Shown: positions 22,018 to 28,300 of the stretch, one piece after another
Layout of the letters: each line of letters opens with the position of its first letter
How positions within the stretch are numbered: the stretch's first letter is position 1
Source of the DNA: a virus
Direction: 5' to 3' (one strand)
IMG/VR virus record: IMGVR_UViG_3300022602_000309
Coordinates: 1 to 29,543 of that record
DNA: 29,543 bases
The notes under the pieces: model-generated
The model's database searches: none
Told to the model about the DNA's origin: nothing
What the model saw: only the letters and a program-made list of their open reading frames with translations
Program-made: the position numbers and the translations under genes

Positions 22018-24554
22018 TCACCTTTCTGTTTTGGCTCCATTTGTTTCATTTGTGATTCATGTTGCTCTCTGCTTTTTTGCAATGCAACATTAGTTATCAG
22101 CTGTTTGTTCTGTAACTGATGTGCCTTATCTTTTTCAGAGATGTGCTTCACAAGATCTACACCCATCTTCATCTTCTCAACTGTTTCGGAAGTTTCCATT
22201 TGTGCTTGAGATTTTGCTGCGTCCATAGCCACTTGTGAGGCAATACGGGCGCGTTCTACTTTGATACGCTCTTGTTCGATCATTAAATCGTTTTGATCTT
22301 TTTGAGTTTTTCGTTTTTGCTCTGCCATCTTGATCTGCATATCTTGTTGTTGTAACTGGACAAGCGGATCTTGAGCCTGCTGCTGTGCTTGCTGCGCTGC
22401 AACCTGCTGTTGGTTTTGCTGTAACAAACGCTGTGAAGCCTGCGCCAACAATGGTGCAAGGCGGGCTTCGACTTCTGGATCCATGTGAACATCTTCGCCA
22501 GACTCGTCCTGCTGAGGTGGCAAGGACATACCGAGCTGCTTTTCAATCTCAACGCGATACTGGAATCCAAGGTGTTCGTTAATATGCGCCATCATCGCGG
22601 CTTGTAACTGCTGTGCCATTGGGTTGCCCTGCAACAACTGCATAATCTTAGGATCTTTCATCGCAGACATATGCACTGTGATGTGAGCCGTATGATCTTG
22701 GTATTGGAATGCCTTGGCTGGCTTCATCATCAAGATATCTTGATTTTCTGTGACAGGATCTTTAGGCATCATGTCTTCTGGCAGCGGAATCAACTTATGC
22801 GCATTCTTAATGCTCAATACATCTAGCATTTGACGATAGAGTAATGGCATATTGAAAAGTGTTGGCGACTGCTGTGCTAACTGCATAACTGCCTGATATT
22901 GAACAATCTTCTGCGCCATCGTGGATGCGTTAGGATCGCTGACAGGAATGACATCTACGTTATGGTAATCAGACTGCTTGGCTTTACGGCTTCCTTCTTC
23001 TGGCTCATAGTCATAATCTACCGGTGCATTGTTTCCGATAATTTTCTTTAATAGCTTTAACTCTTGCTTTAAGCTGTAATGAATACGGGCTTGCACTGCA
23101 GACATGACTTTGAGAGTGCGCTCAAGGATGGCAAGCGTTGTGCCGACGGGCGCGGCAGCTGACATATCAGAAATCTGTAAATCGGCTGTATTTGCAAAGC
23201 GACGGCCTTCTTCTACGATCTGATTGAGCAGCGCCATCAATACTTGGCTTGGCTCTTTGTATGGTAAAGGCATGATGTTGTCGCGCATCACGCCAGATGG
23301 GACGTCTACATCACGGAACTCGCCCGGTGCTATTGGTGTGTCGTCACCTTTGACGCGCAAGCCACGGGTCTTAAAGCCACCCGGCAGATTTGCGAGGGAG
23401 CCTGCATCGACCAGCTGACGAATAATGGAAGTGCCACTTTTAGCATAAGCGCCAATAAGGTGGATGAGACCAAAACAATAAAAACCAAAACCGGGAATAT
23501 ACCCATAATGGACGAAGTGCTGGAGTTTCTTGTGTTTCTCATCATCTGGCTCCCAGTTTCTACGGATAGACAACACCGTATTTGTGCCTTTTTCAATGGT
23601 TACGATATATGGCAAACCAATTCCAGTAGGATTGCCATCTTCATCGGTATGCTCGTAACCTTCTAAGTCTAGGTTAACGTGCATCTCTAAAATCTTGTAG
23701 CGGTCATCAGAAGTAGCTCGGAATCCTAACTTTTCTGCAATTTTTTTCTCTACTTCGTCTAGCGAATTGACTGGATCGCCAATATCTACATCGCGATAGA
23801 ACCCAGCCACCTGCAAAGCGCGCAATTCATTCTCAGTTTTGCGCATAACGTGGGTTACGCGGTCAGCAGATTCTAGGCTTGAAGCGCCGTAAGGCACAAC
23901 CATATCTTCGGCTGGCACATACATCGCTACTTGACGGCCTAATTGCTCATCTTCGTAGACTTTTTTGAACGCATTACCCGCTAAACCCAAGCCCCACAGC
24001 ATTCTTTCGGTTTCTGGGCGGTATTCCTGCATGACTTCGGTCAATTCGTAGTTCATATCCTCTTGAACACGCTCTGCCGCAGCCTTTTTATCTGGTGTTT
24101 CCTTACCAATAACGTGGGTTTTTACTGGACCCGACGCTGGAAAGATGGACATCATGGTTTCTGCTTGGAATTTAACCAAAGCTTCGCTCAAAAGTGGGTG
24201 GTAAACGCCACAAGCGCCCTCCCAAGGCTCACTTCTTTCCTCAATTTTTAGGCCTAAAAGCTCTAATCCGTCCACATAAGTTTGAATCCAGTCTTTTCGC
24301 GCGCCAATATCGCCTTCGAAGTCTTCTATAAGACTGCTTGCAATCGAAACTAGGACGCGATCATCAATTTCTTCAGCTAAGTTAGCGTAGAAATCATCGC
24401 TTTTCTCGCTGTCAGGCGTTAAAGTAATCTCTAGCCCGTCCATTCCAATGGTAACTTCCTTTGGATCTACCACCTCAATCTCTAGTGGCTGTTCTTTTTC
24501 AGCCAAAGCGTCAATCCCTTCGGGGGCTTGGTAGAGAGCTTTATCAATTGCCAT
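22014..24554 (-). CDS. Portal protein (P22-like family)
   Basis: 846 residues. Conserved blocks include DWIQTYVDGLELLGLKIEER, SEPWEGACGVYHPLLSEALV, FQAETMMSIFPASGPVKTHV and YVPAEDMVVPYGASSLESAD. HLIGAYAKSGTSIIRQLVDA and AAAPVGTTLAILERTLKVMS follow, making up the clip and stem. The C-terminal ~170 residues are Gln-rich and helical (LLQQNQQQVAAQQAQQQAQD), like the barrel of P22-type portals. The dodecameric portal is the vertex through which terminase packages DNA and to which the adaptor attaches. It follows the large terminase gene by 13 bases with an AGGAA site. Confidence 0.9.
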   Translation of the reverse strand: MAIDKALYQAPEGIDALAEKEQPLEIEVVDPKEVTIGMDGLEITLTPDSEKSDDFYANLAEEIDDRVLVSIASSLIEDFEGDIGARKDWIQTYVDGLELLGLKIEERSEPWEGACGVYHPLLSEALVKFQAETMMSIFPASGPVKTHVIGKETPDKKAAAERVQEDMNYELTEVMQEYRPETERMLWGLGLAGNAFKKVYEDEQLGRQVAMYVPAEDMVVPYGASSLESADRVTHVMRKTENELRALQVAGFYRDVDIGDPVNSLDEVEKKIAEKLGFRATSDDRYKILEMHVNLDLEGYEHTDEDGNPTGIGLPYIVTIEKGTNTVLSIRRNWEPDDEKHKKLQHFVHYGYIPGFGFYCFGLIHLIGAYAKSGTSIIRQLVDAGSLANLPGGFKTRGLRVKGDDTPIAPGEFRDVDVPSGVMRDNIMPLPYKEPSQVLMALLNQIVEEGRRFANTADLQISDMSAAAPVGTTLAILERTLKVMSAVQARIHYSLKQELKLLKKIIGNNAPVDYDYEPEEGSRKAKQSDYHNVDVIPVSDPNASTMAQKIVQYQAVMQLAQQSPTLFNMPLLYRQMLDVLSIKNAHKLIPLPEDMMPKDPVTENQDILMMKPAKAFQYQDHTAHITVHMSAMKDPKIMQLLQGNPMAQQLQAAMMAHINEHLGFQYRVEIEKQLGMSLPPQQDESGEDVHMDPEVEARLAPLLAQASQRLLQQNQQQVAAQQAQQQAQDPLVQLQQQDMQIKMAEQKRKTQKDQNDLMIEQERIKVERARIASQVAMDAAKSQAQMETSETVEKMKMGVDLVKHISEKDKAHQLQNKQLITNVALQKSREQHESQMKQMEPKQKGE

Positions 24555-24567
24555 ATGTTTTTCCTAG

Positions 24568-26061
24568 TTAATAGTACCCAGCATTACGTCGGGATTTAAA
24601 ATACTGCGGTTCGTCGGGTTCATCGGATGGAAGTCTAATGAATCCGCCCTGTCTAAAGCGAATAAGCGCTTGCGTGGATGAGTCCACCAAGTCGTCGTGA
24701 TCTGAATTAGGGAAAGACGCCATCTCTTCGATAACTTCTTCCGCCCATCTTTTCTCAGGCGCCCAAACCTTGCCAGACGCAAACAAATCTGTTACTGAAT
24801 TCAATCGGGCTATCTTATCATTTCCGCGGGTTGGGGTAAACTCGGATACGGGAATACCCATGCGTCGTAATTCGCCAATTAACGGCAGTCCTGATGCCTT
24901 ACCTTCCACGATAAACGCATCTGGCTGGAACTCTTTGTACATTTCAAAGGCTTTATCCTTCAATTCAGGAAACTCCAAGCGCGCTTTATAGGCATCTAAC
25001 AGAATAACGTGGGGATCATTTTCGTTCTCATTCATATAAAAAACACCCCAAGTCGTGCAGGCTGAGTAGTCTGAACGCTCATTTTTGGTAAAGGCGGTAT
25101 CCCAAGACTGGATCACAAACTCGCAACGAGGAGGGTAATCTTGCTCCCATACCTTCCACCATTCGCGCTTAACTAATGCGCCTTCTTCGGAGGTGGGCTG
25201 TTGTTGATACTGCGCCTGCCACTTGGATATCGGCAATTCTTCCCGCAATACCTCTAATTCTTTGAGATCCCAGAACTCTGGCCATAGGGCGCGCCCCGAC
25301 GGGAGAATCGCTGGAAAGTCAATCGTCTCCCATGTGTCTCCATCTTTCTCGATTGACGATTTAACAATCCTGCCAGTTAAGTCTTTCTTAGCCCAGCGTG
25401 TCATAACTACTATAATCGCTCCTCCCGGCTGGAGTCGCTGACGTGGACCTGAGGAATACCATTCGTATACTTTATCGTAAACTTCGGGATTCGTGGCCGC
25501 AATCGCAGCTTCCTGTTCAGAATGCGGGTCGTCGATGATGAGCAAATCCGCGCCCTTACCAGTAACGGTACCGCCAACACCGATAGCAAAATACTCGCCA
25601 TTACCGCTAGTACTCCAGCGACCAGCAGCTTTACTATCTGACCTAAGAGAGACATTTGGGAACACTTTCGCATATTGTTCGCTTCCTACTAAGTTACGGA
25701 CTTTTCGTCCAAAGCCTACTGCCAGTTCAGCAGTGTTACTACACTGAATAATCTTCTTATTAGGGAAACGCCCCAAGAACCAAGCAGGAAGCATATAAGA
25801 AGCAAACTCAGACTTGGTATGTCGTGGAGGCATATTAATAATAAGTCTTTTAATTTTCCCACTGGCTATCTCCTCAAACTTCTTGGCCATCACCTTATGG
25901 TGGGCGCCATTAATAAATCCGGGCCACATCTCATGGACAAAAGCCATAAAGTCAGTGGTTGCTTTTTCGCGCTTTTTAGAATTTAAATACACCTCCGCCG
26001 CCTCCATAAAGGCAGCTTGCTGGGCAGGGTCTAGCTTTTTAACTAGCTCGGTCAGATTCAT
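24568..26061 (-). CDS. terL: Terminase large subunit (packaging ATPase-nuclease)
   Basis: 497 residues. ATPase domain: a variant Walker A, INMPPRHTKSEFAS (75-88), with Lys83; Walker B LLIIDDPHS (173-181); coupling motif MTRW (220-223). Nuclease domain: IQSWDTAF with Asp321, FIVEGKASG with Glu386, and SDHDDLVDSS with Asp454/Asp457/Asp460, forming the RNase H-like metal site. It drives DNA into the procapsid through the portal and cuts the concatemer. The ATG at 26061 lies 23 bases inside the stop end of the LexA-type protein gene. The C-terminus ends FKSRRNAGYY, likely a portal-docking tail. Confidence 0.96.
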   Translation of the reverse strand: MNLTELVKKLDPAQQAAFMEAAEVYLNSKKREKATTDFMAFVHEMWPGFINGAHHKVMAKKFEEIASGKIKRLIINMPPRHTKSEFASYMLPAWFLGRFPNKKIIQCSNTAELAVGFGRKVRNLVGSEQYAKVFPNVSLRSDSKAAGRWSTSGNGEYFAIGVGGTVTGKGADLLIIDDPHSEQEAAIAATNPEVYDKVYEWYSSGPRQRLQPGGAIIVVMTRWAKKDLTGRIVKSSIEKDGDTWETIDFPAILPSGRALWPEFWDLKELEVLREELPISKWQAQYQQQPTSEEGALVKREWWKVWEQDYPPRCEFVIQSWDTAFTKNERSDYSACTTWGVFYMNENENDPHVILLDAYKARLEFPELKDKAFEMYKEFQPDAFIVEGKASGLPLIGELRRMGIPVSEFTPTRGNDKIARLNSVTDLFASGKVWAPEKRWAEEVIEEMASFPNSDHDDLVDSSTQALIRFRQGGFIRLPSDEPDEPQYFKSRRNAGYY

Positions 26062-26281
26062 TAGGGCGCTTTAATTTAATGTATGCGGGGCGGACGGACC
26101 GGGCGGTACGGGGGATTCTTTTACAGTGTCCCAGTTCGCACAGCCTAACGATGATTCTCTGGATATTCGCCTTAGACTTATCTCCGGTAATATCCATAAT
26201 ATTTTGAATCGAGGGCGCGTATCCCCGCTTGAGCCAATAGGTCTCAATCACCTCATAGACGTATTGTTGCTTTTCTGTCAT
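26039..26281 (-). CDS. Stand-alone LexA-type winged-helix DNA-binding protein
   Basis: 80 residues with the layout of the LexA N-terminal DNA-binding domain. Helix 1 is MTEKQQYVYEVIETYWLKRG, helix 2 PSIQNIMDITG (23-33), recognition helix KSKANIQRIIVRLCELG (35-51), wing HCKRIPRTARSVRPAYIKL. There is no Ala-Gly cleavage site or Ser/Lys peptidase domain, so it cannot be self-cleaved like LexA. Against E. coli LexA, Ser39 is kept, but positions of Asn41, Ala42, Glu44 and Glu45 become Ala38, Asn39, Gln41 and Arg42, so it probably reads a different operator. A GTG at 26374 would lengthen it. The ATG at 26281 overlaps the micro-ORF stop (ATGA) and is preferred. Confidence 0.78.
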   Translation of the reverse strand: MTEKQQYVYEVIETYWLKRGYAPSIQNIMDITGDKSKANIQRIIVRLCELGHCKRIPRTARSVRPAYIKLKRPNESDRAS

Positions 26282-26349
26282 AAAAGGATATTTAAGGCTA
26301 ACCAGATAATCGCCATTCCAAGGAGGGCTAACACAAAATCGCGGTTCAT
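26278..26349 (-). CDS. 23-residue hydrophobic micropeptide, likely transmembrane
   Basis: ATG at 26349, TGA at 26280-26278. The peptide starts MNRDF and is then almost wholly hydrophobic (VLALLGMAIIWLALNILL), the length of one membrane span. Its start codon overlaps the stop of the gene at 26346-26567 (ATGA). Its stop overlaps the start of the LexA-like gene (ATGA). Without it, the two annotated neighbours would be separated by 64 untranslated bases without a good ribosome binding site for the second. The double coupling is the main evidence that it is translated. Function unknown; regulation of a membrane process or translational relay are possibilities. Confidence 0.6.
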   Translation of the reverse strand: MNRDFVLALLGMAIIWLALNILL

Positions 26350-26567
26350 AGATGGCTTTCCCAGTTGCGGTCACTCCCCGCCTCTTCGCCCGCTACCCAA
26401 TGCGCAGACGCAACTCGGTCTTGGTGCTGTACCACTCCATAGATACGGGAACACACTTCTAACACATACCGGATATCGGATACGGATAGCTGTCCCATTA
26501 ACTGTAGGATCTTAATAACCGCCACATCATTATCTAGGGGTTGGGGTTTTACAATAGATTCAATCAT
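26346..26567 (-). CDS. Small hypothetical protein upstream of terminase
   Basis: 73 residues. The N-terminal helical region contains AVIKILQLMGQLSVSDIRYV and LEVCSRIYGVVQHQDRV; the C-terminus is polar (AGEEAGSDRNWESHL). No motif that I recognise. The start at 26567 overlaps the preceding gene's stop by ATGA, and the stop overlaps the micropeptide start by ATGA, so it belongs to a four-gene coupled chain leading into terL. Confidence 0.65.
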   Translation of the reverse strand: MIESIVKPQPLDNDVAVIKILQLMGQLSVSDIRYVLEVCSRIYGVVQHQDRVASAHWVAGEEAGSDRNWESHL

Positions 26568-26743
26568 TTCATCATCCTCTCAATTATGTTCTTAGCTTCA
26601 ATTTCAGCTAGTTTCTCTTGGTCCTTCTGCTCCTTAATCAAACAACTATGCTCGTGGCTTAAGAACTCTACTAGCCTAGCGTACTGCTCTAGTCTTCCTA
26701 TAGCCCAGTCCAACTCATACTTCACATCCTTAATATTTCTCAT
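26564..26743 (-). CDS. Small coiled-coil protein
   Basis: 59 residues, helical and highly charged: MRNIKDVKYELDWAIGRLEQ, YARLVEFLSHEHSCLIKEQK, then DQEKLAEIEAKNIIERMMK. A TTG at 26779 would extend it but lies inside a hairpin loop. The ATG at 26743 has a GGGGGG ribosome binding site, part of the 3' arm of the hairpin at 26752-26790. It is the first of the coupled small genes upstream of terL. Function unknown; a coiled-coil oligomer is predicted by eye. Confidence 0.68.
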   Translation of the reverse strand: MRNIKDVKYELDWAIGRLEQYARLVEFLSHEHSCLIKEQKDQEKLAEIEAKNIIERMMK

Positions 26744-26751
26744 AAAAATAT

Positions 26752-26790
26752 ACCCCCCACCCCTGTTGTAAAAAAACAACGAAGGGGGGT
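26752..26790 (-). promoter_or_regulatory. Hairpin sequestering the ribosome binding site of the 26743 gene
   Basis: On the minus strand, ACCCCCC (26790-26784) pairs perfectly with GGGGGGT (26758-26752), and an inner stem GTTGT/ACAAC encloses a U-rich loop. The GGGGGG arm is the only plausible Shine-Dalgarno for the ATG at 26743. Because ATATTTTT follows the stem, the element could also act as a weak intrinsic terminator after the small terminase gene. Either way it would lower expression of the genes leading to terL. Confidence 0.6.
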
Positions 26791-26824
26791 GTTTCCTATA
26801 GAAAAACCATGCTCAATTTGTAAC

Positions 26825-27547
26825 TTATTGATTTTGCTCATCTTCTTTATTTTTGGAGATAGGGGGGCTACTTTCAAGTGGTGATTGGATGTCTGGAATA
26901 GTATGCAAGGTCTCTAAGGGACTCCTACTCTCCAAAAGGGGGGTATGGGGGTCGCTGATATGCCCGCTAGAATCGCCAAGTCCCTGTCCTTCTATTTCTC
27001 GCATAAGGTTTTGAATGTCCAAGTCTTCGTCAATAGTGCGAGTGCTATCGTTTAGGGCTTGTTTAAGCATGGCTAATAGATCATCTTTGGCCTTATCGCT
27101 ATCCTTCACGACTTTAGTCTCTGATCTATGTATAAAGGAATCAACACCGGCAATAGTTCCCAATGCTTTCAAAGCATTAACCCTTACGCTAGGGTTAGAA
27201 TCCTCGGCTATGGCCTCGACTGTAAGCCTATGAGCTACTAATGCCCTTATTTGTCCGGCTGTATGCGATTTCTCCCATTCAATCGCTAGCTTAATCGCTT
27301 CTGTTGTAGCCTGAATATCCCCTCGCTTGCTCATCTCATGCCCTCGCTTTGCTATTGTCCGACTATTGCCCTTACTGTTATATGCTTTCCGATACGCACC
27401 GGCTTTAGTCTCTCCCCGTGCTAATCCCTCACAATATTTGAACTGCTTACTTGTGAGTGCTGATTTATTAACATTCAATAGCTCATACATGGGGGCTTGA
27501 TCTAAGGCCTCATTGATTTGCTTTTTACTTAATCGAGGGATTCTCAT
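26825..27547 (-). CDS. terS: Terminase small subunit
   Basis: 240 residues. The DNA-binding helical region ALTSKQFKYCEGLARGETKA, GAYRKAYNSKGNSRTIAKRG, then HEMSKRGDIQATTEAI is typical of small-terminase HTH domains. A helical oligomerisation part follows (IRALVAHRLTVEAIAEDSNP, VRVNALKALGTIAGV). The C-terminal ~55 residues are Ser/Pro/Asp-rich and probably disordered, a possible TerL contact. It recognises the packaging site and loads the large subunit. It starts at the divergent control region and is followed by the hairpin at 26752-26790, then the small coupled genes and terL. Confidence 0.88.
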   Translation of the reverse strand: MRIPRLSKKQINEALDQAPMYELLNVNKSALTSKQFKYCEGLARGETKAGAYRKAYNSKGNSRTIAKRGHEMSKRGDIQATTEAIKLAIEWEKSHTAGQIRALVAHRLTVEAIAEDSNPSVRVNALKALGTIAGVDSFIHRSETKVVKDSDKAKDDLLAMLKQALNDSTRTIDEDLDIQNLMREIEGQGLGDSSGHISDPHTPLLESRSPLETLHTIPDIQSPLESSPPISKNKEDEQNQ

Positions 27548-27583
27548 ATATACATAATAGAAACATCATCAGAACACCGGCAC

Positions 27584-27592
27584 AGTATATCA
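27584..27592 (-). promoter_or_regulatory. Candidate extended -10 promoter for the terminase operon
   Basis: The minus strand reads TGATATACT, i.e. TGn plus TATACT, about 40 bases before the small-terminase start codon. The two SOS boxes lie directly upstream, where the -35 region would be, so LexA bound there should block this promoter. No good -35 sequence is seen. Confidence 0.5.
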
Positions 27593-27598
27593 GCACTA

Positions 27599-27614
27599 CT
27601 GTATAAATGCACAG
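27599..27614. promoter_or_regulatory. LexA (SOS) box 1
   Basis: CTGT-ATAAATGC-ACAG: both half-sites are perfect with the canonical 8-base spacing (20-base context TACTGTATAAATGCACAGGA). This is the gamma/betaproteobacterial LexA operator form. It sits in the divergent region between terS and the plus-strand operon, two bases from box 2. Confidence 0.8.
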
Positions 27615-27616
27615 GA

Positions 27617-27632
27617 CTGTATAAATCCACAG
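27617..27632. promoter_or_regulatory. LexA (SOS) box 2
   Basis: CTGT-ATAAATCC-ACAG, again both half-sites perfect with 8-base spacing. Centre-to-centre distance to box 1 is 18 bp, close to two helical turns, allowing two LexA dimers on adjacent faces. Paired SOS boxes usually give tight repression, as upstream of colicin genes. A TATAAA element at 27633-27638 directly adjoins it and could be a plus-strand -10 under LexA control. Confidence 0.8.
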
Positions 27633-27659
27633 TATAAAAACCTAAACTTTCTCATATTG

Positions 27660-27676
27660 TGAAAAACTATTTTTCA
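27660..27676. promoter_or_regulatory. 17-bp perfect palindrome, candidate operator
   Basis: TGAAAAACTATTTTTCA: 7-bp perfect arms (TGAAAAA/TTTTTCA) around a 3-base centre. It differs from the SOS boxes and from the FNR-like dyad beside it. It could be the operator of a phage-encoded regulator, for instance the LexA-type protein at 26039-26281, which has an altered recognition helix; this link is speculative. Confidence 0.5.
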
Positions 27677-27678
27677 TT

Positions 27679-27698
27679 TTCTTGATCTAGGTCAAGAA
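27679..27698. promoter_or_regulatory. FNR/CRP-family-like dyad
   Basis: TTCTTGA-TCTAGG-TCAAGAA has 7-bp perfect arms. Its core TTGAT-CTAG-GTCAA (27682-27695) matches the FNR/ANR consensus TTGAT-N4-ATCAA with one mismatch. Its centre is 41.5 bp upstream of a start site near 27730, if AATACT at 27718-27723 is used as -10, the position used at activated class II promoters. Binding by host FNR is inference. Confidence 0.45.
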
Positions 27699-27716
27699 TT
27701 TATAGATAAACCCGTG

Positions 27717-27749
27717 AAATACTACAAGGGCAGTAAGTAGTATTTTTTT
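27717..27749 (+). terminator. Intrinsic terminator/attenuator in leader of plus-strand operon
   Basis: On the plus strand, AAATACTAC (27717-27725) pairs with GTAGTATTT (27737-27745), giving a 9-bp stem with an 11-base loop followed by further T residues to 27749. It lies about 30 bases before the first plus-strand gene. It would stop transcripts starting upstream, such as any from the SOS-box region, unless bypassed. The stem is AT-rich, so it may be leaky or conditional. Confidence 0.55.
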
Positions 27750-27753
27750 AATT

Positions 27754-27776
27754 AGTCAAACCATGAAAGGGCTAGA
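27754..27776 (+). repeat. Repeated leader motif, copy 1, including ribosome binding site
   Basis: AGTCAAACCAT followed directly by GAAAGGGCTAGA, placed two bases before an ATG (27779). The same two blocks occur at 28097-28125 before another gene, there separated by six bases. AAAGGG serves as Shine-Dalgarno. Reuse of the same leader suggests duplication or common translational control. Confidence 0.6.
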
Positions 27777-27778
27777 CA

Positions 27779-28057
27779 ATGTTAGTAATAGATGACGATA
27801 CAGTAGATGAAGTATGGATTGAATTACAGAAGGATACAGACAATATTGAAGTAAACCACCGGAGAGCCGAAAAACTCTCTCAAGTGCTGAAGTCTATATG
27901 GGGAATTGATTATAACCCTATATGGTATTCAGAGAGGGAAGGAAAATATTGTTATCAGACTTCTAGTGCCGGAACATACTTAATACTCACAGATAAAGGG
28001 CATTGGTTTAATTTAGACTTTTTGCAAGAAAAACTAGCGGGCTTTCAGACTGCCTGA
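27779..28057 (+). CDS. Hypothetical early protein
   Basis: 92 residues, acidic N-terminus (MLVIDDDTVDEVWIELQKDT). A central region (EKLSQVLKSIWGIDYNPIWY, SEREGKYCYQTSSAGTYLIL) looks like a small alpha/beta domain; the end is helical (FNLDFLQEKLAGFQTA). No family recognised, no membrane segment. It is the first gene of the plus-strand operon, preceded by the AAAGGG site in a repeated leader. Its expression would be controlled by the SOS boxes, palindrome, FNR-like dyad and attenuator upstream. Early host take-over or regulation is a possible context only. Confidence 0.75.
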   Translation: MLVIDDDTVDEVWIELQKDTDNIEVNHRRAEKLSQVLKSIWGIDYNPIWYSEREGKYCYQTSSAGTYLILTDKGHWFNLDFLQEKLAGFQTA

Positions 28058-28077
28058 TGATGGCTTTATGAGCCGAA

Positions 28078-28093
28078 ATATCCGTGAGGATAT
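28078..28093 (+). promoter_or_regulatory. Intercistronic GNRA hairpin
   Basis: ATATCC-GTGA-GGATAT: a perfect 6-bp stem with a GNRA-type tetraloop, in the gap between the genes at 27779-28057 and 28128-28298. There is no U tract, so it is not a terminator. It may protect or separate the two messages. Confidence 0.5.
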
Positions 28094-28096
28094 CGC

Positions 28097-28125
28097 AGTC
28101 AAACCATTTAACCGAAAGGGCTAGA
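28097..28125 (+). repeat. Repeated leader motif, copy 2, including ribosome binding site
   Basis: AGTCAAACCAT, six bases, then GAAAGGGCTAGA two bases before the ATG at 28128. It repeats both blocks of the leader at 27754-27776. The AAAGGG provides the ribosome binding site for the 56-residue protein gene. Confidence 0.6.
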
Positions 28126-28127
28126 TT

Positions 28128-28298
28128 ATGAAACAGACAGTTAGCTTTACAGTGCAATTTACAGTAGATCAGTCATGGATAGATGACGGCTTTACATTAG
28201 ACAATGAGAAGGCTTTAGATATGTTATCTAATGCCCTTCCTTTTGCTTATCCCCATGAATTACAGGCAACAGTAGTATCCATGAAAGTAAAGGCCTAA
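28128..28298 (+). CDS. 56-residue hypothetical protein
   Basis: ATG at 28128 with AAAGGG upstream; TAA at 28296-28298. The protein starts MKQTVSFTVQFTVDQSWIDD and continues with GFTLDNEKALDMLSNALPFA, then YPHELQATVVSMKVKA. An alternating beta-strand start and a central helix suggest a small alpha/beta fold. The MKQTV start recurs in the protein at 28958. I recognise this type from small phage and plasmid proteins without function. It sits two bases before the ArdC-domain gene. Confidence 0.72.
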   Translation: MKQTVSFTVQFTVDQSWIDDGFTLDNEKALDMLSNALPFAYPHELQATVVSMKVKA

Positions 28299-28300
28299 TC

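Noticed and set aside
26282-26374. GTG-initiated extension of the LexA-like protein
   Set aside because: Would occupy the same bases as the micropeptide in another frame; the ATG at 26281 fits the family's start and is ATGA-coupled. It remains an alternative.
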